From positions 1 through 18,742 of the forward strand of contig JAGRBY010000072.1 in assembly GCA_020433835.1 (NCBI GenBank): a stretch of DNA of 18,742 nt. The letters run 5' to 3'. This DNA comes from Anaerolineae bacterium (GTDB lineage: Bacteria > Chloroflexota > Anaerolineae > 4572-78 > J111). Shown here in pieces: positions 14,090-18,742 of this stretch; within the stretch, counting starts at the first letter, position 1, and every line of letters begins with the position of its first letter. The notes under the pieces are model-generated. The model was not told where the DNA came from, ran no database searches, and saw only the letters and a list, made by a program, of their open reading frames with translations. The translations under genes and the position numbers were made by a program.

Positions 14090-15106
14090 CTACGTTGGCT
14101 TGGCCACCACAATAACCCTATGGGTATTGTTGGTATAAGGCCAACAGGTTACAAAGGTCAGCCGTTCATCATTGGTAGGGGCAATCCACTGCGCGTTTTT
14201 GCGACGCACTTCCGGCGGCTCGCCTTTTTCTTTAACGATGGTTTTCATCTCGATCACGTACTCGAACTTTTTTCCGCCCGAGTCGATGATGACTTTATCG
14301 CCGACTTCAACATTGACCAGATCGCGAAAAACCTCGCCGTTGACATTATGATGGCCGGCCATGACCGTGTTGCCGGGCTGCCCCAACAGCGCCGTGGTTT
14401 TATGCCAGCCAACTGCATAATCGGCCACCTGCCAAATGCTGTATTCACGCCCGTCTTTCTGAACAACATTCCAACCCACCGGAATAACATTTGAGTCGAT
14501 GCCAACAGAGGGAATGGTGATATGGTCGGGAATACCGGAGCCGGTCGGAACATCAACTACGGCGGGGGCCGGTTCTTCGACCACGGGAGCCGGCACCGGT
14601 GTTGCTGTTGGCGGCAGCAGCGTCGGCACTGAGGTCGGATCCGGAATTTCCACCGCCGTGGTTGGCGTTGCTAAAATTTCGATCTCGACCGGTGCCACGG
14701 CCGGTTCTTCCTGCAGCAGTTCGTCGACCTCTTCCTCGGTGTGAACAACAACCGGCACCGGATCATCGGGGTTGAGCGTTTCCGGCAGCATTTCCGGCAG
14801 CGGCACTACACGCGTTGCGGTGGGGGTTGGGAATTTGGTAGCGGTCGGGGTGGCGGTTGGCCCCGGCCCAGCCCACGGGGTTGGCGTTGGCGAAGATTCG
14901 ATGACGGGCAGCACTATCGTGGGCGGTATTTCGGCCACCTGGGCCAGCGCTTCCGGTGGAGCAGTGAGCACATAATCCCATCGCGATTGAATATCCTGAT
15001 AAGCCCAAAAGAAGGCAATCCCCACCAAAATAATGACCGTCCAAACCAAGCTGGCCACAACTAACGCAATCTGTTCTAGAATAAAGTAAGGGTCCTTTAG
15101 ATTCAT
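14090..15106 (-). CDS. Sortase with long Pro/Thr-rich stalk
   Basis: The 338-residue protein has one N-terminal membrane helix (about 12-35), then about 140 residues rich in Pro, Thr, Val and Glu (TPTPWAGPGPTATPTATK and similar), and a C-terminal sortase domain from about residue 190. The triad is His252 in AGHHN, Cys321 in TFVTCWP and Arg330 in NTHRVIVVA. The domain aligns closely with the lipobox sortase at 9642-10319 (VGWxVVQ, WHxxxALxGQ, LTxxTCWP, NTHRxIV), so they are paralogues. The stalk could place the active site well away from the membrane. Its ATG overlaps the stop of the Lgt-like gene by 4 nt (15103-15106), which indicates translational coupling. The substrate is unknown; surface proteins elsewhere in this window are candidates. 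Confidence 0.92.
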   Translation of the reverse strand: MNLKDPYFILEQIALVVASLVWTVIILVGIAFFWAYQDIQSRWDYVLTAPPEALAQVAEIPPTIVLPVIESSPTPTPWAGPGPTATPTATKFPTPTATRVVPLPEMLPETLNPDDPVPVVVHTEEEVDELLQEEPAVAPVEIEILATPTTAVEIPDPTSVPTLLPPTATPVPAPVVEEPAPAVVDVPTGSGIPDHITIPSVGIDSNVIPVGWNVVQKDGREYSIWQVADYAVGWHKTTALLGQPGNTVMAGHHNVNGEVFRDLVNVEVGDKVIIDSGGKKFEYVIEMKTIVKEKGEPPEVRRKNAQWIAPTNDERLTFVTCWPYTNNTHRVIVVAKPT

Positions 15107-15852
15107 AAGCTTTCTGAACTCGACTTGATCGTATTGTGGTTGAATTTATGAGCCATCACGGCCAGAGACACAACAATAGCCATAAGCGCTACAATTTGAA
15201 CCGTTAAATAACCGTTGCCGATGATGTCAGGTCGTGCTCTAAAAATTTCCAGCGCCAGCCGGCTAAATCCGTATAAAATAACAAAAAAACAAAACGTAAA
15301 ACCGGCCCAGGGTCGGTAGCGAACGAGAAATAAGACAATCAGTATGATGAAGCTGGCGGCGGCCTCATAAAGCTGAACCGGGTGGCGCGTGGCTCCTGAA
15401 ATTTCGACAGCCCACGGAACCGTGGTTGTGGCTCCCAGCGCGTCGCCGCCCAAAAATTCGCCACTATGGCCGATAGCCACTGCCAGCGCCAACCCATAAG
15501 CCGCCGCATCGAGAAATTTACCCAAAGAAACGTTACTCTGCTGTAGATAGATCAGCGCCACCAACCCGGCGATAAGTAAGCCCTCTGTCGGCGCGAGCGC
15601 ACTTCGCGATAGCGACAGCGCCTGCATTGGGTCGGGTACGTAATTTTCCCAATGGGCTAATACAAACCATAGCCGCGCCCCGACAATACCCGCAATTAAG
15701 CCATACAAACCGGCGTTATAGACGTGATCACCATCAATGCCCATTTTCTCCGCCTGGATAGCGGTTAGCCACAACCCCACCCAGTAGGCAATTAACAAAA
15801 ACAGTGGGTAGGTTGGCAGCGCAATCGATCCGATCAAGATGGTCGGCATCAT
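15103..15852 (-). CDS. Lgt-like prolipoprotein diacylglyceryl transferase family protein
   Basis: The 249-residue polytopic membrane protein belongs to the Lgt family, which transfers diacylglycerol to the lipobox Cys of prolipoproteins. Family blocks are visible: ALPTYPLFLLIAY (Tyr15), GARLWFVLAHWENY (58-71), VPWAVEI, RHPVQLYEA (156-164) and FSRLALEIFR with Arg198 and Glu202. The central signature is altered. E. coli RLGNFINGELWG (Arg143, Asn146, Glu151, Gly154) corresponds to HSGEFLGGDALG here, so Arg becomes His129 and Asn becomes Glu132, while the last Gly is kept. The HGG motif is also replaced (APTEGLL). It may be an active variant or a paralogue with another task. It sits between a TlpA-like gene (44 nt gap) and a sortase (4-nt overlap). 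I withhold the symbol lgt for this reason. Confidence 0.85.
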   Translation of the reverse strand: MMPTILIGSIALPTYPLFLLIAYWVGLWLTAIQAEKMGIDGDHVYNAGLYGLIAGIVGARLWFVLAHWENYVPDPMQALSLSRSALAPTEGLLIAGLVALIYLQQSNVSLGKFLDAAAYGLALAVAIGHSGEFLGGDALGATTTVPWAVEISGATRHPVQLYEAAASFIILIVLFLVRYRPWAGFTFCFFVILYGFSRLALEIFRARPDIIGNGYLTVQIVALMAIVVSLAVMAHKFNHNTIKSSSESL

Positions 15853-15896
15853 ATCAAAAATGTCCAGCCGATTTTTCGGGCCGCAGATGCTCGAAC

Positions 15897-16505
15897 TTAC
15901 AGATCGGATTTAAGTTCGGAAATCTTCGACTCGATATAGGCTTTGTTGAGCGGGCCGGTAAAAACTTCATTCACCACGCCTTGGTCATCGATAAAAATTG
16001 TCGTCGGCAAGCCCAAAATGTTGTAGGCATCCACCACCTCACGGTCAGAGTCCAGCAAAATGGGGAAGGTGATGCCCATTTCGTCTAAAAATTCGGGGAT
16101 GGCATTGGGGTTGTCTGCCGAAGTATTGTTGATCCCCAAAATCACCAACCGATCCGCATTATCGACGGCGGCTTTTTGAAACTCCGGAAATTCGCTCCGG
16201 CACGGACCGCACCAGGTGGCCCAGAAGTTCAAAATAACCGGCTTGCCTTTAAGATCGCTCAGGCGCATCGTTTCGCCGTCAACGCTGACCAACTCAAAAT
16301 CGGGAGCCAGATGTCCGGCAATCGGTGCCGGATCTAACATAATCGCGCCATCGGTGGTTACCCTATTGGTGCCAACAAGCGACTTTGAGACAATAATCCA
16401 CGCTCCCCCCACAATAAGTGTCAGGCTAATGATAGCCATCCAAAACCATAGGGTGCGGAAAAAAGGCATAGAGTGATGTTTTTCGGCGTTTGCGTCAACG
16501 CTCAT
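15897..16505 (-). CDS. Membrane-anchored TlpA/ResA-like thioredoxin
   Basis: The 202-residue protein has an N-terminal membrane anchor (about 19-39) and an extracytoplasmic thioredoxin-like domain. The redox motif is WCGPC (98-102), preceded by VILNFWAT, and the cis-proline is Pro167 in LGLPTTIFID. The APDFELVSVDGETMRLSDLKGKP start is typical of the AhpC/TSA-redoxin type found in TlpA, ResA and CcmG proteins. The likely role is reduction or exchange of disulfides outside the membrane, for example in cytochrome c maturation or in keeping a sortase active-site Cys reduced. The second idea is inference from the operon with the sortase. AAGGAGG at 16514-16520 with an 8-nt spacer supports the ATG. 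It is the first gene of the minus-strand cluster. Confidence 0.92.
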   Translation of the reverse strand: MSVDANAEKHHSMPFFRTLWFWMAIISLTLIVGGAWIIVSKSLVGTNRVTTDGAIMLDPAPIAGHLAPDFELVSVDGETMRLSDLKGKPVILNFWATWCGPCRSEFPEFQKAAVDNADRLVILGINNTSADNPNAIPEFLDEMGITFPILLDSDREVVDAYNILGLPTTIFIDDQGVVNEVFTGPLNKAYIESKISELKSDL

Positions 16506-16573
16506 TGGGTCGGCCTCCTTAGCGGATACATTTTAACAGGGTTATTTTATAGTAAAATCTGTTGGTTAATAAA

Positions 16574-16603
16574 ATATTAAGCCTGGTAAGAGTTTATCCG
16601 CAA
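16574..16603 (-). promoter_or_regulatory. Candidate promoter of the thioredoxin-Lgt-sortase operon
   Basis: On the minus strand TTGCGG (16603-16598) and TAATAT (16579-16574) are separated by 18 nt. The match is moderate and the region is AT-rich, so chance matches are likely. Confidence 0.3.
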
Positions 16604-16612
16604 TACAAAACT

Positions 16613-16678
16613 TTACTGTAAGCTATTTTCCCTATTTATAAACGAAATGAAGATACAATTCAAATTAGCTTACTGTAA
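16613..16678. repeat. Paired TTACTGTAA sites in inverted orientation
   Basis: TTACTGTAAGCTA (16613-16625) and TAGCTTACTGTAA (16666-16678) form an inverted repeat of 13 bases with one central mismatch. Each contains the odd palindrome TTACTGTAA. They lie upstream of the thioredoxin gene in a 335-nt gap (16506-16840) with no coding signal and could be operator half-sites. Confidence 0.45.
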
Positions 16679-16784
16679 AACGAAGCCTTACATTATGTAT
16701 ACCTAATTCTACCTCAGGGTCAAATTATATACAAAGTTTTATAAAAAGCGTTAAATTGAAGGTTTTGCAGTTGGCGGGGTATAA

Positions 16785-16814
16785 CAAAAAGAGCGACAGC
16801 CAGGCCATCGCTCT
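16785..16814 (-). terminator. Intrinsic terminator of the DnaB-like gene
   Basis: On the minus strand AGAGCGA (16814-16808) pairs with TCGCTCT (16796-16790) around an 11-nt loop, followed by TTTTTG. It lies 27 nt after the stop of the DnaB-like gene. Confidence 0.85.
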
Positions 16815-16840
16815 CTCTATGTTATCTGTGAAAGGCCGGT

Positions 16841-18088
16841 TTACTCAACGATAATCTTTTCATCGATGAGCTTTTGCTCGACCAGGTTGCCTTTGGGGTT
16901 GAAGCAGAAATGCTGGGCGTGCATGCGAAACTCAACATCGATCATCGCCCGACCGGCCCGGTTTTTTTCCAGTGTAAACACCACCCAGTCACGATAGCTT
17001 TCGCTCTTGTAGGGGTTAAACGAAACGTGTTCTTTCGAAAGGATGTGGAATTTATTGTTCATGATGATGGCGATATCACACTCGTAATCAAGAGCCGAAC
17101 TGCCGCGCAGGTGGTAAAGGTGCATCCGTTTACTGCGCAGCCCTTCGCGGTCGGCGGCGACAATGGCAACCACCGGAATGTTGTAGGTCATGGCGATATC
17201 TTTTAGTCCTTCAACAATAATAGTCACTTTATCGTTTTCGTCGGCGGCTCGTTCGGGGTAAATGGCAATTTTTTGTAGATAGTCGATGAAAAGGACCATC
17301 TTGCCGTTGGTGGCCTCGCTAATTTGGCGTGCCATTTCACGAATGGAGTTGAGGGTAGTTACCGCCGGGCTGGCTTTCATCAATATCAGTCGATCGGAGT
17401 AGTGACTAATCGTATCGATTGCCTTGGCAGTCTTCGGGTGCTGTGATAGAATCTGATTAAGGCCAACATTTCCATCTTTTCGAACCCATTCACGCGCCCG
17501 TTTGCTAACAACGATGTTGTGTAGATCTTTCAGGCGCAGCCCGCCACTGACATTATCGCTGGTGGGGTCGATGCTTTCCTGGCAGATAAGCCGATTGAGC
17601 AGGTGAATCTCGCTGTGTTCGTAGGAGATGTAAAAGGCATAGGTCGCCTCATTGAGGGCCAAATTGCGGGCCATTTGCAGCGCCGTTATGGTTTTGCCGA
17701 TACCTTGGGCACCGCCCAACAGCACCAACTCGGTTTTGCGCAGCCCGCCGCCGATAAGCCGGTCGATTTGATCGAAACCGGTTGGTACGGGCAGAAATTC
17801 ATCAAGCTCACCCTCAACCACCATGCGGTCGGCTTCGCGCAGCACCTGGCTCAAGCTTCGCGGCGAAGGGCCGCCCATACGCCTTTGGGCTGCCGCTCCT
17901 CGTGGCGAACGTGGTTGCGGCGGCGGCGTGTCCTGACGCGATTTTTCGGGTCGTGATGGCGTAGAGGCTTGTCCCGCTCGCGATTGCAGAGGCTGCACTG
18001 TGCGTTGTTGTTCCTGTTGTTGCTGCGTCAGTGGTTTTAATTGACGTTGTTGCTGATCGTTATTTGATCCGTCGAGCGAAAAAGTCAT
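16841..18088 (-). CDS. DnaB-type RecA-fold ATPase with disordered Gln-rich N-terminus
   Basis: The protein (415 residues from this start, numbering below from the ATG at 18097) has the C-terminal ATPase domain of DnaB-family helicases. Present are PTGFDQIDRLIGGGLRKTELVLLGG, Walker A GGAQGIGKT (128-136), the catalytic-Glu block ISYEHS (Glu160, as in SLEM of DnaB), Walker B MVLFIDYLQ (Asp272), and LRGSSALDYECD matching the late DnaB motif. The DnaB N-terminal domain is absent. Instead, residues 1-80 are rich in Gln, Pro, Ser and Arg, and probably disordered. It is shorter than replicative DnaB, so it is more likely an accessory DNA-dependent ATPase or a KaiC/RadA-like relative than the main helicase. 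GAGG at 18098-18101 is 9 nt before ATG 18088 but directly touches ATG 18097, so I prefer the shorter start. It is monocistronic with its own terminator. Confidence 0.85.
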   Translation of the reverse strand: MTFSLDGSNNDQQQRQLKPLTQQQQEQQRTVQPLQSRAGQASTPSRPEKSRQDTPPPQPRSPRGAAAQRRMGGPSPRSLSQVLREADRMVVEGELDEFLPVPTGFDQIDRLIGGGLRKTELVLLGGAQGIGKTITALQMARNLALNEATYAFYISYEHSEIHLLNRLICQESIDPTSDNVSGGLRLKDLHNIVVSKRAREWVRKDGNVGLNQILSQHPKTAKAIDTISHYSDRLILMKASPAVTTLNSIREMARQISEATNGKMVLFIDYLQKIAIYPERAADENDKVTIIVEGLKDIAMTYNIPVVAIVAADREGLRSKRMHLYHLRGSSALDYECDIAIIMNNKFHILSKEHVSFNPYKSESYRDWVVFTLEKNRAGRAMIDVEFRMHAQHFCFNPKGNLVEQKLIDEKIIVE

Positions 18089-18101
18089 GGAGGACATCCT
18101 C

Positions 18102-18462
18102 TACACTAAGTTAAATGATTTAAGCCTCTTTTTATTAAAGTGGTATAAACTACACTGAGACTGCGTTAAATATACATTACGTATTTGAATGCATAGCGTT
18201 GCCGAAAAATGGTATATCGAGACCGTAGCGATACTTTACCACACGATTGTATGAAAAGCATGAAAAAATGGTTAGAGAAAAGTTAGAGCGTGTAACAACT
18301 AGAGGAATAAGGGTCTTCATGAGGTTCAGCCGGACGATTCAGATCCACTTCTCCTGAGCATTATACCAGATAGAGAGTTTCAAAACAACTGAGTAATTTA
18401 GATTATATCTTTTACAATGTTACAATACGTGTTCTGTTCGTATCGTAGAGAAAGGATTGGTA
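18102..18462. other. AT-rich divergent intergenic region
   Basis: This gap separates the DnaB-like gene (minus) from the partial gene at 18463 (plus), so it should carry two promoters. I see several TATA-like stretches (for example TACAAT at 18421-18426) but no pair of boxes good enough to name. AAGGA at 18452-18456 is the ribosome binding site of the plus-strand gene. No coding signal, tRNA or clear repeat is seen. Confidence 0.4.
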
Positions 18463-18742
18463 ATGAACAATCGCACAAGACGCCCCTATGAGAAGAAAAC
18501 CATCAATAAACGGGGTGCCTTAATTTTTGGCCTTGGCCTGGGAGCACTCTTTGCCTCCCTTGCGATTGTTATCGCGTTGGCCTCGCCGCTGTTAAGTACC
18601 AAATTAGAGACGGCATCGCTGTATGCGCGCTCTTATTATAAAAAGATGTTTCCTCCACCCCAATACCTGCCTACCCCGGCCCCAACCGTTTCCCTTGAAG
18701 TCGCCGCAACCCCACGCGAAACATCAACCGAGGAACCCGAGC
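18463..18742 (+). CDS. N-terminus of a signal-anchored Pro/Thr-rich protein (partial)
   Basis: The frame opens at ATG 18463, preceded by AAGGA with a 6-nt spacer, and stays open to the end of the window (93 residues seen). The N-terminus is basic (MNNRTRRPYEKK, then NKRG), followed by a hydrophobic helix (about 19-44), a short helical stretch with SYYKKMFPPP, and a linker rich in Pro and Thr (LPTPAPTVSLEVAATP). The basic start and lack of a clear cleavage site suggest a type II membrane anchor with the rest of the protein outside. This is the same architecture as the stalked sortase in this window, but the catalytic or binding domain lies beyond the edge, so no function can be given. Confidence 0.75.
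   Translation, partial: MNNRTRRPYEKKTINKRGALIFGLGLGALFASLAIVIALASPLLSTKLETASLYARSYYKKMFPPPQYLPTPAPTVSLEVAATPRETSTEEPE

Noticed and set aside
14499..15064. Gly/Val/Ser-rich open frames opposite the Pro/Thr stalk of the sortase
   Set aside because: They are the mirror of the low-complexity stalk codons, not independent genes.
1..18742. CRISPR arrays, tRNA or rRNA genes, insertion sequences, toxin-antitoxin pairs
   Set aside because: Reading both strands showed no direct-repeat/spacer array, no cloverleaf-like block, no transposase and no recognisable toxin or antitoxin.

Overview
The window looks like chromosomal DNA of a member of the Chloroflexota, probably Anaerolineae-like. This is an inference from style, not from a marker gene. 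The grounds are extracytoplasmic linkers built from Pro/Thr repeats (TPTPTATPT type), sortases combined with lipoproteins, a DUF4397 surface protein, duplicated ADP-glucose pyrophosphorylase genes, a two-copy XRE regulator and a DUF6391 protein. Genes are of moderate GC with AT-rich gaps. I see no rRNA, tRNA, CRISPR array, insertion sequence or phage gene.

Layout. 1-3353: end of a metallo-beta-lactamase-fold hydrolase, a dodecin, a membrane protein on the minus strand, an SGNH hydrolase and a YbaK-type deacylase. This stretch also holds three intergenic arrays with a 7-nt period. 3451-4311: a secreted, C-terminally anchored protein that ends at a bidirectional terminator. 4398-6901 (minus): two tandem GlgC-family genes, the second altered at the active site. 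7236-7925: a double-XRE regulator divergent from glgC, with clear sigma70-type promoters for both directions in the gap. 8163-10319: a TPR protein, a DUF4397 surface protein with a sorting-signal-like C-terminus, and a sortase with a lipobox. 10624-12428: a tight three-gene set of uncharacterised membrane proteins. 12446-16505 (minus): TlpA-like thioredoxin, divergent Lgt-like protein, stalked sortase, structured RNA element, DUF6391 protein, holA. 16841-18088 (minus): a DnaB-type ATPase without the DnaB N-terminal domain. 18463-end: start of a signal-anchored Pro/Thr-rich protein.

Themes. Much of the window concerns the cell surface. There are two paralogous sortases with different membrane anchors, two candidate substrates, an Lgt-like protein beside one sortase, and two lipobox proteins. 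The second theme is glycogen precursor synthesis: a GlgC with all signature residues followed 2 nt later by a paralogue that has lost the two N-terminal residues that separate catalytic from regulatory subunits in plant ADP-glucose pyrophosphorylase. Best candidates for something undescribed are the GlgC pair, the sortase/substrate/lipid-anchor arrangement, the 82-nt RNA element at 13979-14060, and the 10624-12428 membrane cassette.
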